A stretch of 14,167 bases of DNA from Methylomonas sp. (GTDB lineage Bacteria > Pseudomonadota > Gammaproteobacteria > Methylococcales > Methylomonadaceae), in the NCBI GenBank assembly GCA_028688235.1, contig JAQTYP010000028.1, forward strand, positions 1 through 14,167. Direction: 5' to 3'. Under the pieces are notes generated by a model. That model was not told the DNA's origin. It ran no database searches and saw only the letters and a program-made list of their open reading frames with translations. Position 1 is the first letter of the stretch. Each line of letters begins with the position of its first letter. Below, piece by piece: positions 1-7,960 of this stretch. A program made the translations under genes and the position numbers.

Positions 1-1
1 C

Positions 2-688
2 GAAAAGCATAATGACGGCAACCGGGAAAACAATCGCGACGGCAGCAACGATAACTACAGCTGGAATTGCGGCGTGGAAGGCCCAAGTAACGATGTGGCA
101 GTCAACACGCTACGCCAACGCCAAATCAAGAATTTCCTGGCATTGAATATGTTCGCCGCCGGCACGCCGATGTTGACGATGGGCGACGAGGTTTGCCGCA
201 CGCAAAAGGGAAACAACAATGCCTATTGTCAGGATAACGAAATCAGCTGGTTCGACTGGTCGATGATGGATAAGCATGCCGACATCCTGCGTTTCGTCCA
301 ATTACTGATTCGTTTGCGTAGCTTGTTGTATACCTGGCAGGAATCGTCAGCCACGCTTAATTTGTTTTTTCAACAATTGCATATCGAATATCACGGTGTC
401 AGGCTCAATCAACCCGATTGGGGAAGGAACTCGCACTGCTTGGCGATGTTGATAGCTAAATTACAACGACCTTATGTGATTTATTTCATATTCAACAGTT
501 ATTGGGAAGCGCTCGATTTCGAACTCCCCAAGGAATATCAGGGTTCCAGACTGGAATGGGCGCGCGTGATCGATACGGCCTTGCCTGCTCCGGACGACTG
601 CATCGATGCCGAACAGGCGCAGAGGATAGATACCGAAACATATGTTGCACAATCCAGGTCGACCGTGATGTTGCTGGCCAGAATATAG
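2..688 (+). CDS. glgX: Glycogen debranching enzyme GlgX, C-terminal part (5' end outside window)
   Basis: The reading frame is open from base 2 and ends at TAG 686-688, giving 228 residues of a protein normally about 700 long. GlgX is a GH13 isoamylase-type enzyme that hydrolyses alpha-1,6 branches of limit dextrins during glycogen breakdown in the cytosol. The fragment opens with the GlgX signature E-K-H-N-D-G-N-R-E-N-N-R-D-G. It continues with a GMLTMGDE-like segment (PMLTMGDEVCRTQ), GNNNAYCQDNEISWFDW, and a late beta-domain stretch IFNSYWEALDFELP, all in the order expected for the end of the catalytic barrel and the C-terminal domain. A GTG at 74 is in frame but lies inside conserved sequence, so it is not the start. 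It is followed by a 215-bp gap before the next gene and is probably the end of a glycogen operon. The family call is firm; only the upstream part is missing. Confidence 0.93.
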   Translation, partial: EKHNDGNRENNRDGSNDNYSWNCGVEGPSNDVAVNTLRQRQIKNFLALNMFAAGTPMLTMGDEVCRTQKGNNNAYCQDNEISWFDWSMMDKHADILRFVQLLIRLRSLLYTWQESSATLNLFFQQLHIEYHGVRLNQPDWGRNSHCLAMLIAKLQRPYVIYFIFNSYWEALDFELPKEYQGSRLEWARVIDTALPAPDDCIDAEQAQRIDTETYVAQSRSTVMLLARI

Positions 689-796
689 CTATTTCCTCTA
701 AAACTTCAGTTAGCTCACGAAAGAAATCGGTTCGTTGCCCTTTTTTTCGGTTCATGGTTCGGGCGTGTAGCTAAACGCAGACAATAAAATCAGGTA

Positions 797-814
797 TTTC
801 CTAGGGAAAAATCC
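797..814. promoter_or_regulatory. Possible NarL-family operator upstream of the M41-like gene
   Basis: TTTCC-TAG-GGAAA (797-809) is an inverted repeat overlapping GGAAAAATCC (805-814). The same ten bases, GGAAAAATCC, occur at 7887-7896 in the gap between the response-regulator genes, and TTTCCTA (797-803) recurs at 7913-7919. NarL/FixJ-family regulators such as BvgA recognise heptads of this kind. With a start of transcription near 872 (from the promoter at 837-865) the site would lie about 60 bp upstream, a usual activator position. That a regulator encoded here binds it is inference. Confidence 0.35.
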
Positions 815-836
815 GGTTAAAAAAAGGCTAATCCGA

Positions 837-865
837 TTGTGGTTTTGGCCTGAGCTACTTAGTAT
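837..865 (+). promoter_or_regulatory. Weak sigma-70-like promoter candidate
   Basis: TTGTGG (837-842), a 17-base spacer, then TAGTAT (860-865). The -35 box matches consensus at 3 of 6 positions and the -10 box at 4 of 6, so only the ideal spacing and the location 39 bases before an ATG with a good Shine-Dalgarno sequence make it worth listing. The rest of the 689-903 gap holds a weak hairpin (ACGAA 717-721 with TTCGT 731-735) followed by T7 at 741-747. That is a poor glgX terminator candidate. Confidence 0.3.
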
Positions 866-903
866 GGTCTCCTGACAAACATCGGTTTTTTTAGGAGAAA
901 GTT

Positions 904-1602
904 ATGAATCGAGATTACTGGGTAGGTAGAGATGGATTACTCGGAAACAGAGAACAAGTGGTACGTGCGGCATTTCACGAAGCAGGACATGCGGCAGCGA
1001 TTTGCCTCAGGAATAAAATTCACGGCCTTCCCGGGACGCATTTTCGAATTTCCCTGTGTGGATTAAAGCAACTCCAATTTCACGATGGCCAGGTCATGTT
1101 TGCTGACAAAATGTGCTATGCAAGGCTGGAGGGTGGTTTGCTATTAGAAAACCCGGTATTAAGCGAAAAAGGGGCTTTGTCGTCGCAAGTCGTTTTGGAT
1201 TTTGGCGAGGCCTGGGAGGCCGATGTGGTCAATTTAATGGCCGGCCCTCTGGCGGAGGCCAAGCATGTCGCTCATCGAGACAACGAACATTTCAATCGTT
1301 TTTTAGTCGATTATGACGCATTAAAAAATTACGGCGGAAAATCGGATCAGGAGAAAGTCGATGAATATCTGGCCGGTTTAGGCTTGTCGCCGCAACAAAA
1401 AGCCGAAAAGTTGAAAGCATTACATGCGATCGCCTTTGATTTTGTCGAGGATATTTGCCATTGGCGCGCAATTGCCCGACTTGCAAATTATATTCTGGAT
1501 AGAGAAAAGGATTTGATTACTTGCGATGAGGCCATGGCTATATTGGACGACACAATCGAAACTCATTTTGGATTCGGCGATGGTTTATGTTTTCAGCGAT
1601 AG
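904..1602 (+). CDS. Stand-alone FtsH-type (M41-like) zinc peptidase domain protein
   Basis: A 232-residue protein with ATG at 904 and AGGAG at 893-897, six bases upstream. Residues 24-30 read F-H-E-A-G-H-A, the HEXXH zinc site in the exact form used by M41 peptidases (FtsH). The order then follows the M41 fold: G-P-L-A-E-A at 114-119 matches the FtsH G-R-x-A-E-E helix, and D148 in GGKSDQEK lies where FtsH has its third zinc ligand. A helical C-terminal part (about 170-217, including ARLANYILDREKDLITCDEA) resembles the end of M41 domains. Unlike FtsH there is no transmembrane region and no AAA+ ATPase with Walker motifs, so it cannot unfold substrates by itself. It may act on already unfolded proteins, need a partner, or be non-proteolytic. 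It lies 123 bp before the 69-residue gene and probably shares its transcript. Peptidase fold likely; substrate unknown. Confidence 0.75.
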   Translation: MNRDYWVGRDGLLGNREQVVRAAFHEAGHAAAICLRNKIHGLPGTHFRISLCGLKQLQFHDGQVMFADKMCYARLEGGLLLENPVLSEKGALSSQVVLDFGEAWEADVVNLMAGPLAEAKHVAHRDNEHFNRFLVDYDALKNYGGKSDQEKVDEYLAGLGLSPQQKAEKLKALHAIAFDFVEDICHWRAIARLANYILDREKDLITCDEAMAILDDTIETHFGFGDGLCFQR

Positions 1603-1725
1603 CGATTTAATCCGCCCGCCCAAGCAGGGTAGTCTGGAGGGTTTATTTCGTTTGCTTGAGCGCGAGGGACGTTAGCCGAGCCGACATTCTAATTGCGACG
1701 ACCAAAGTGGTAGAAGGAGTCTTAT

Positions 1726-1935
1726 ATGATTTATGAAACGGAACGCCGTATTCGTATTGCGGCACAAATTGCCAATTACGGATTGCATTTGGGATTAACG
1801 CCCTACCAAATCGATCAGGCTGTGCGTATCGGTATGGGGCTGTTGGACGAAGGGAAAAGCGGTGCCAAGGCTTATCAGGCCGGCCGTAAGGTAGTGGATT
1901 GGTATGTGCGAAATGAATTCAGGTTGCTGGCTTGA
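1726..1935 (+). CDS. Small hypothetical protein (69 residues)
   Basis: I do not recognise this protein. The call as a real gene rests on a strong Shine-Dalgarno AAGGAG at 1714-1719, six bases before ATG 1726, and a balanced amino-acid composition without low-complexity sequence. It has mixed charge, no signal peptide and no hydrophobic membrane span, so it should be a small cytosolic protein. Predicted helices fill most of it: about residues 4-22 (TERRIRIAAQIANYGLHLG), 26-42 (YQIDQAVRIGMGLLDEG) and 45-66, which suggests a compact three-helix bundle. It follows the M41-like protein by 123 bp in the same direction, and the pair may be one transcript. It could be a partner or substrate of that protein, but nothing in the sequence proves it. 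Confidence 0.6.
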   Translation: MIYETERRIRIAAQIANYGLHLGLTPYQIDQAVRIGMGLLDEGKSGAKAYQAGRKVVDWYVRNEFRLLA

Positions 1936-2351
1936 ACCGGCAGACAGGCCATTTCCAGAACATTGGAACCTGCGTCTTGAGCTATCAACATGGCAAAAAT
2001 AATTTCTGTTCGAAGCAATCAGTCATAAAACGTATGGCGATTCATTTTGTGCCATGCGATTTATAAATATTTGTTTGCTCACCGTGAAGTGGGTAAGCAG
2101 CGGCAGGTTGGCAATCTCGGCTGGAAAGGCGGAATGATGTATAAAGGAGATGATTGGAAATCATTTCCATGAATTAATTGAAGAGGCGATATTTATGCGC
2201 CCAATACTACTTTTCAAGTTTCGGGATGACGCCTAAGTCATATCCGCGCGACGTATCTCAATGATTTTTCAAGCTCAATGGTTCAATTCGATAACCGGCC
2301 TAATTCGAATGATGGATACTTTACCGATATTGGTTTGCTATTGGGTGGCGA
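1936..2351. other. Intergenic region before the giant sensor kinase
   Basis: This 416-base gap has no convincing gene; ATG-initiated frames in it run to only about a dozen codons. It contains an A/T-rich patch (2061-2075), small inverted repeats such as TTCCA...TGGAA (1952-1967) and ATGAC...GTCAT (2226-2241), and the overlapping pair listed separately at 2151-2168. It should carry the promoter of the kinase operon, but I could not pick a -35/-10 pair with acceptable spacing. The frame of the kinase is open back to a stop at 2310-2312. Confidence 0.5.
2151..2168. repeat. Two overlapping inverted repeats upstream of the kinase gene
   Basis: TGATT-GGA-AATCA (2151-2163) overlaps GGAAA-TCA-TTTCC (2156-2168); both have perfect 5-bp arms. 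They lie about 185 bp upstream of the kinase start, just after an AAAGGAGA run that would look like a ribosome site but is followed only by ATG-AAT-TAA. They may be an operator or chance. Confidence 0.25.
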
Positions 2352-5300
2352 GTGATTGAGGTAGAGGATGTCTGCGTCGAGGTACTGATTGTCAGCGACG
2401 ACCCGTGCATTTTCGGCCCCATGCTGGACAGCATGAAGGCGCACGGCATGGCGATTGGCTTTTCGCGAAACGGCCATTCGGCGTTACAGCAATTAGGTGC
2501 GGATAAGCCCGACGTGATACTTCTGAATCTGCGTCTGCCCGATACGGACGGCATCGCCCTGTGCAAACAGCTGCAAGCCTGCGTCGATACTCGGAGTATT
2601 CCGGTCGTTTTGATGCTGGACAAAGCGGAAATCGATAGCCGAATCGCGGGACTTCAGGCAGGAGCGGTTGATTACCTGATCAAGCCCCTAGTATTGGATG
2701 AAGTATTGACCAAGCTCAGGCTACATATCAGGCGTCCTCTCCCCATGCTGCAAACCACGGTCGAAAAAAAAACAGAGCCTAAAATTCCAGGCAATCGGGA
2801 AAACCTGTGTTTCTCGCCAGGCTGTGAGGTTTGTTCGGAACTGCCGGTGCAACAGCGTTACTTCAGGGAGATATTTTATAACGCTTCCATCCCTATGTTC
2901 CTGATGGAAGTCGCCGCAGTGGGAGGTTTCAAATTTCTGGAGGTCAATCGTGCGTATCAGACCATGATGGGAATGTCGGCGGGCCAGCTACGGGGAAAAC
3001 ACCTTGCCGGCGTACACACCGGTTTTGATCAGGCCGTTGCCGGCCAGTTCGACCGGATGCTGAGTTTGTGTTTGCAGGCCGGCGCGGTAACGGAGTCGGA
3101 GGATGTTATGGCTTTGCCGGCGGGGAGTATCAGTCTGCATTCGAGCTTGATCCCGATGTTCGATGCGCATGGGCGCATCTCGCACATCCTCGGAAGCAGT
3201 CGGGAAATGACAGAGCTCAAGCGTGCCGAACAGCAGATTCATTCGATGAATTATATGCTCGATCAGTTACATGAAGCCGTGTATGTGATCGATTCCCAAT
3301 TCCAAATTCGCTATGCCAATAATAGCGCCTGTGATGCTCTAGGCTACGACCGCACCGAACTTTTGGGCATGAGAGTGCACGATTTGGAGCCTTATCTCGA
3401 TGCGGAAAAAAGTCTGGAGGCGGAAGAAGTAACCAAGGCGCAACGGCATCGAAGCTTCCAAAGCTATCATCGCGCGAAAGATGGGACTATTTTTCCGGTG
3501 GAAATCAGCGCCTCGCCGCTGCTTTACCAAGATCAGGCGATGAGCTTAAGCGTGGTGAGGAACGTCAGTGAGCGTATGCAGATCGACGAGGAGCGCCGCA
3601 GGCATTTGCATTTTTTCGAAAGCATGGACAGGGTCAATCGGGCCATTCAAGGAGCTATCGATCTGGAAATCATGCTTGGCGACGTGTTGGATGAGGTATT
3701 GGCTCTGTTCGACAGCGATCGAGCTTATCTGGTTTATCCTTGCAATCCGGAAGCCGCCTCCTGGCACATACCGATGGCGCGTGCCAAAGAGGGGCGTCCT
3801 GCCGTTCCTCGGGATAATGTAAACACGGTCATGGACGCCAATTGTGAGCAACTGTTCAGGCTCATGCTGTCCGCCGACGGCCCGATGACGTTTGGGGCGG
3901 GAAATAGTCATCACTTGCACAAATCTATCGCCGATCGATTCGACGCTCAGTCGTTCATGGGGATGGCGATTTATCCCAAGGCAGACCATGCTTGGCAATT
4001 TTGCATAGATCAGTGTAGCTATTCCAGAGTCTGGACGCCTGGCGAATTCAAGTTGTTTCAGGAGGTTGGGCGACGCCTGGCCGACGGACTGAGCAATTTG
4101 TTGGCCTATCGCGCATTGCAAGCCAGCGAATCGGAATACAGGACACTGGTGGAGCATGTGCCGCTGAGTATCGCCCGCTACGATGCGCAGGGCCGCATCA
4201 GCTATCTCAATTCGCAACTCGAAAAAATATTGCAGATTACAACGCAGGAGGCCAGGGGCAAACGGCCAACGGAATGCTTTTCCGAACCCTATTACGTCGG
4301 TTACGAGAAGAAGCTGCTACAGGTTGCCGAGACCGGCGAGATGGTCAAAGTCGAATGGGAAGGCACAGGCGACGATGGAACCGAAGTGGGGGTCATAACG
4401 ATAGTGGCCGAAGATGATGAGGAGGGAAACATCAGCGGCCTATTGGCGATAGGACAAAGCTTTTCCTTGCAGAGGCGCATCGAGGAGGCCTTGAAGCGGA
4501 GCGAAGCGTTATACGGTTCGGTGGTTTCGGCGATGATAGAAGGCGTCATCGTTCAATCACAAGACGGCAAAATTCTATCGCTCAATCCCGCCGCCGAGAA
4601 GATGCTGCGTATTTCTTCCCATAATCCGGGGGCTTATTCATTTGAGTCGTCAGGAGTGGAACTGATGATAGATGGAAAGCCGCTTCAGGAAGAAAGGCAC
4701 CCTGCGATGCGGAGTTTGCAAAGCGGGCTGCCCCAATTTGGCGTGGAGATGAGTTTACGGCGCATCGATGGAGATGAGGCCTGGTTTCTGGTCAACTCCC
4801 ATCCCTTGTTTGCGGAAGGTGAAGCAAAACCCTACGCGGTTGTATCGACCTATCACGATATCAGCGATAAGAAGCGGGCCGAGTCCGAACGCTCGAAGGC
4901 TTTTGCGATTTTAAAGGAAAACGAAGCCCTGTTGAGAGAGCGGCTAAAGCTTGAACGGCGTTTCTCCAAGATGGCTGACCACGTTCCCGGATTTCTGTGT
5001 ACATTAAAAGTGGGGGTCGATGGTCAATTGAGTGTCATCTATATCAGCTCCGGGGTCAAAGACATATACGGACTGGCAGTGGATGAGATCATGGAGGATG
5101 TGTCTGTTCTGCATCAACGGGTGCATCCGGACGACAAGTCCGGCCTCGAAGCGGCAATAAATCAGGCCGTCAGCCATTCAACGGCGTTTCAACACGAGTA
5201 TCGTATCAGCCATCCGGCACAGGGTGTTCTATGGCTGGAAGCGAAAGCGATGCCTTCCGAACAGCCAGATGGCGGCATAATGTTTCATGGCTTCGTTCAG

Positions 5301-7238
5301 GACATTACCGAACGTAAACGAATGGAACGGACGCTGCAGTTTATCGCCCGGAGCGGGTGGCAGGAAAGCAGCGAAACCTTTCTGGTTTCCTTGGCTCGAT
5401 ACCTGGGGCAAATGCTGGAGGTCGAGTATGTGTTGATCGACAAGCTGGATGTGGAGCCTGATTTTGCCGAAACGGCTGTTATTTATTACAACGGCGAAAT
5501 TCTCCCCGCCATGCGCTACCCTTTGTTCGGTACGCCTTGCGAAAATATTGTCTCAAGTGGACTTTGTTGTTATCCCGAGCATGTGCGGCAGCTATTTCCC
5601 GAAGATAGGCTGTTGAGCGATATGCGGGTCGAAAGCTACGTGGGCATGCCGCTTCTGGATTCTGCCGCAAACGTTATCGGCTTGATTGCGGTCATGGACG
5701 GAAAACCCATGGTGGATTGCGACAGGATCGCCTCTGTGCTGCAACTCGTGGCCATACGCGCCGCGGCGGAGTTGGAGCGGGATAGATTCGAAAGAGTGCT
5801 GGAAGAATCCAGGCTGTTTTTGCACAAGGTCATCGATACCCTGGCCGAGCCGGTGTTTGTCAAGGATAGGCGTCATCGCTGGATATTATTGAATGCGGCT
5901 TTTTGCAAAATCATAGGTCATCCATTGGAGGCTTTGCTGGGAAAATCGGATTACGATTTTTTCCCCAAGGAGGAGGCGGACGATTTTTGGGCGCGGGACG
6001 AGGAAGTGTTCTGCACCGGCCATGAACACGTTTGCGAGGAAAATTTCACGGATCGCTATGGTGTTACCCATAACATCATTACCAAAAAGACCCGTTATAT
6101 AGACGATAATGGCAGTGCCGTATTGGTGGGTATCGTGCTGGATATCACCGAGCGTAAACAGATGGAAGCGATGATACGAAAACGCGAAGAGGAATTTCGC
6201 ACCTTGGCCGAGAATTTGCCGGATGTCATCGTTCGCTACGATAAGTCCCTACGACAAGTTTATATCAATAAAGGCCATGGCAAAACGTTGCAACCGTCAG
6301 GTCACGGCTTGTTGGAAAAAATACCGGCGGCTTTATGGCGGATTGCGCCTTCCGAGGCGGAGGCGTTTGGCGGCAAGCTGCAACGAGTACTCGATACCGG
6401 CAATCCGGAATCGACTTTGATTCAAACGGAAACGACCACAGGCAAGATGATCTATTGGACGGTGAATTTGGTGCCGGAATTCGGCCAGAATGGTGATGTG
6501 AGCGGGGTGTTGTCGTGCGCGACCGATGTGACCACGTTGAAAGAATACCAGCGCGAGCTGGAAGCGTCTCGCGCTCAAATAAGGGCATTGGCCTCGCGCA
6601 ACGATAAATTGCGGGAGGAAGAACGTAAGCATATAGCAAGGGAATTGCACGACGATTTGGGGCAACGCTTGACGGCATTGAAACTGGACCTTTCCCGCTT
6701 GATCTTGAGATTCGGACAAGGCAATAAGGCCATGCAACAGCAGGTTGCGGAAATGGAAGCCGATATCGGGATCACGATAAATTTGGTCAGGGATGTCGTC
6801 AGCAGTTTGCGGCCGGCTGCATTGGAAATGGGTATAGTCTCGGCGTTGGAATGGTTGGTGCAGGAGTTTCGTAAACGTAGCGCCGTCAGGTTTCGGCTAA
6901 GATGTCCTGAGCGAAAGCTGGCATTGGATGATAATCTGGCTACAGCCCTATTCCGTATCGTGCAGGAATCGTTGACTAATATCATACGCCATGCGATGGC
7001 TTCGGAAGTAGAGATAGTCTTGTCATCCGACGAAGGCCATTACATTCTGACCATTAGCGACGACGGTATCGGCATGGATGTCGACCCCCGGCAAAAGCCT
7101 GCGTCATTCGGGGTCATCGGCATAGAAGAGCGGACCCTGAATCTGGGCGGCGAAATTAGTATCAAAACCGCGCTGAACCAAGGGGTGAAGTTGACGGTGC
7201 GTATTCCCGTAGCCCCCCGGGATGGAGAAAAATCATGA
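2352..7238 (+). CDS. Giant soluble multi-PAS/GAF sensor histidine kinase (NarL-partner type) with an N-terminal pseudo-receiver
   Basis: A 1628-residue protein starting at GTG 2352. No ATG, GTG or TTG lies upstream in the open frame, and the ribosome site is weak. Approximate order: receiver 11-125; PAS 172-290; PAS 300-412; GAF 438-585; PAS 593-705; PAS 717-840; PAS (PAS_3 type, VHPDD) 870-990; GAF 1005-1145 (GTPCE and FPED motifs); PAS 1153-1270; PAS 1280-1395; HisKA_3; HATPase_c. The phosphorylated histidine should be H1433 in ARELHDDLGQRL. ATP binding is shown by the N-box N1543 (ESLTNIIRHA) and DDGIGM at 1570-1575, with a late glycine motif FGVIGIEER. The kinase core is therefore intact and of the NarX/DegS class that pairs with LuxR-type regulators. 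No membrane segment is visible, so it should sense cytosolic signals. The receiver is odd: the acceptor position is N59 (LLNLRLP) and the usual Thr/Ser is L89, while D16/D17 and K111 remain. The stop overlaps the next gene by ATGA, so the two are translationally coupled. The ligands of the PAS and GAF domains cannot be read from the sequence. Confidence 0.92.
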   Translation: MIEVEDVCVEVLIVSDDPCIFGPMLDSMKAHGMAIGFSRNGHSALQQLGADKPDVILLNLRLPDTDGIALCKQLQACVDTRSIPVVLMLDKAEIDSRIAGLQAGAVDYLIKPLVLDEVLTKLRLHIRRPLPMLQTTVEKKTEPKIPGNRENLCFSPGCEVCSELPVQQRYFREIFYNASIPMFLMEVAAVGGFKFLEVNRAYQTMMGMSAGQLRGKHLAGVHTGFDQAVAGQFDRMLSLCLQAGAVTESEDVMALPAGSISLHSSLIPMFDAHGRISHILGSSREMTELKRAEQQIHSMNYMLDQLHEAVYVIDSQFQIRYANNSACDALGYDRTELLGMRVHDLEPYLDAEKSLEAEEVTKAQRHRSFQSYHRAKDGTIFPVEISASPLLYQDQAMSLSVVRNVSERMQIDEERRRHLHFFESMDRVNRAIQGAIDLEIMLGDVLDEVLALFDSDRAYLVYPCNPEAASWHIPMARAKEGRPAVPRDNVNTVMDANCEQLFRLMLSADGPMTFGAGNSHHLHKSIADRFDAQSFMGMAIYPKADHAWQFCIDQCSYSRVWTPGEFKLFQEVGRRLADGLSNLLAYRALQASESEYRTLVEHVPLSIARYDAQGRISYLNSQLEKILQITTQEARGKRPTECFSEPYYVGYEKKLLQVAETGEMVKVEWEGTGDDGTEVGVITIVAEDDEEGNISGLLAIGQSFSLQRRIEEALKRSEALYGSVVSAMIEGVIVQSQDGKILSLNPAAEKMLRISSHNPGAYSFESSGVELMIDGKPLQEERHPAMRSLQSGLPQFGVEMSLRRIDGDEAWFLVNSHPLFAEGEAKPYAVVSTYHDISDKKRAESERSKAFAILKENEALLRERLKLERRFSKMADHVPGFLCTLKVGVDGQLSVIYISSGVKDIYGLAVDEIMEDVSVLHQRVHPDDKSGLEAAINQAVSHSTAFQHEYRISHPAQGVLWLEAKAMPSEQPDGGIMFHGFVQDITERKRMERTLQFIARSGWQESSETFLVSLARYLGQMLEVEYVLIDKLDVEPDFAETAVIYYNGEILPAMRYPLFGTPCENIVSSGLCCYPEHVRQLFPEDRLLSDMRVESYVGMPLLDSAANVIGLIAVMDGKPMVDCDRIASVLQLVAIRAAAELERDRFERVLEESRLFLHKVIDTLAEPVFVKDRRHRWILLNAAFCKIIGHPLEALLGKSDYDFFPKEEADDFWARDEEVFCTGHEHVCEENFTDRYGVTHNIITKKTRYIDDNGSAVLVGIVLDITERKQMEAMIRKREEEFRTLAENLPDVIVRYDKSLRQVYINKGHGKTLQPSGHGLLEKIPAALWRIAPSEAEAFGGKLQRVLDTGNPESTLIQTETTTGKMIYWTVNLVPEFGQNGDVSGVLSCATDVTTLKEYQRELEASRAQIRALASRNDKLREEERKHIARELHDDLGQRLTALKLDLSRLILRFGQGNKAMQQQVAEMEADIGITINLVRDVVSSLRPAALEMGIVSALEWLVQEFRKRSAVRFRLRCPERKLALDDNLATALFRIVQESLTNIIRHAMASEVEIVLSSDEGHYILTISDDGIGMDVDPRQKPASFGVIGIEERTLNLGGEISIKTALNQGVKLTVRIPVAPRDGEKS

Positions 7239-7873
7239 TCAAAGTGTTGATGGCTGACGACCACGCCATTATCCGCAAAGGCTTAAAACAGTTGCTGGAC
7301 TTGACCGACGATATTTGCGTCGCCGGGGAAGCCGCGAATGGCGCTCAAGTGCTCGAAATACTCGATAGGGAAGCATTCGACATCCTGCTGCTGGACATCA
7401 ATATGCCCGATACCAACGGCGTTGAACTGATCGAAAAGATTCGGCTGCGGCACAGTCGTCCGCCTATCCTGGTATTGAGCATGCATGAAGATGCGCAAAT
7501 TGCAACGGCGGCCTTGCAAGCGGGCGCATCGGGATATTTGACCAAGGATGCGGAACCTTCGCAACTGCCCTTGGGGATACGCAAAGTCGCCGCAGGGGGG
7601 CGCTGTATCGATGCCAAATTGGCGATGAATGTTAGTTTCGGCGCGCCAATTTCCGGAAGCGACGCGGACAAACATGCCGCCAGGTTGACACTTTCGGAAA
7701 GGGAAATGGAAATCTTGAAGTTGCTCTCCGAAGGTAATAGTATCAAGCAGATAGGTATGTTGTTGTCTATAGAAAGAGGCACTGTCAGTACTTACAAAAC
7801 CCGGATCATGCGAAAGATGGGTTTTCGCAATGCCATCGAATTGATGCGCTATGCGGCTTTACAGGGATGGTAG
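7235..7873 (+). CDS. NarL/FixJ-family response regulator, cognate partner of the upstream kinase
   Basis: A 212-residue two-domain regulator. ATG 7235 overlaps the kinase stop by four bases (ATGA), and GGAG at 7224-7227 lies seven bases upstream. The receiver covers residues 1-120 with the acidic pair D8/D9, phosphoacceptor D54 (LLLDINMP), S82 and K104 (YLTKD), all intact. A LuxR-type helix-turn-helix fills about 148-205 (LTLSEREMEILKLLSEG...IERGTVSTYKTRIMRKM). Such proteins dimerise on phosphorylation and bind inverted heptads near promoters. The overlap, and the class match with the HisKA_3 kinase, make it the probable direct phosphate acceptor. An inverted repeat ATAGGA-N4-TCCTAT begins 11 bases after its stop. 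The nearest named relatives would be NarL/UvrY/FixJ-like proteins, but I do not assign a symbol. Confidence 0.93.
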   Translation: MIKVLMADDHAIIRKGLKQLLDLTDDICVAGEAANGAQVLEILDREAFDILLLDINMPDTNGVELIEKIRLRHSRPPILVLSMHEDAQIATAALQAGASGYLTKDAEPSQLPLGIRKVAAGGRCIDAKLAMNVSFGAPISGSDADKHAARLTLSEREMEILKLLSEGNSIKQIGMLLSIERGTVSTYKTRIMRKMGFRNAIELMRYAALQGW

Positions 7874-7883
7874 TCGCTTTGCG

Positions 7884-7954
7884 ATAGGAAAAATCCTATG
7901 TCATGCCGGAAATTTCCTATTGTCGTTTTGACGTTGTTTCTTTAAGCTAGGAAA
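7884..7954. promoter_or_regulatory. Cluster of NarL-type half-sites between the two response-regulator genes
   Basis: Three TTTCCTA heptads in either orientation lie within 70 bp: TAGGAAA at 7885-7891, TTTCCTA at 7913-7919 and TAGGAAA at 7948-7954. Two perfect palindromes are also present, ATAGGA-AAAA-TCCTAT (7884-7899) and GGAAATTTCC (7908-7917). Their centres are 21 bp apart, two helical turns, on the same face of the DNA. TTTCCTA is the heptad associated with BvgA, a NarL-family regulator. A heptad in either orientation is expected about 0.01 times in this gap at equal base composition. Binding by the regulator encoded just upstream is an inference. Confidence 0.5.
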
Positions 7955-7960
7955 GACATC

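Noticed and set aside
717..747. Intrinsic terminator for glgX
   Set aside because: Only a 5-bp A/T-mixed stem with a nine-base loop, and the T7 run begins five bases after it; too weak to call.
502..774. Plus-strand frame overlapping the end of glgX
   Set aside because: Out of frame with the clearly conserved GlgX C-terminus, no ribosome site, no recognisable product.
3546..4217. Long minus-strand frame (223 codons) inside the kinase gene
   Set aside because: It is antisense to conserved GAF/PAS coding sequence, has no ribosome site and no recognisable domain; a shadow of the + gene.
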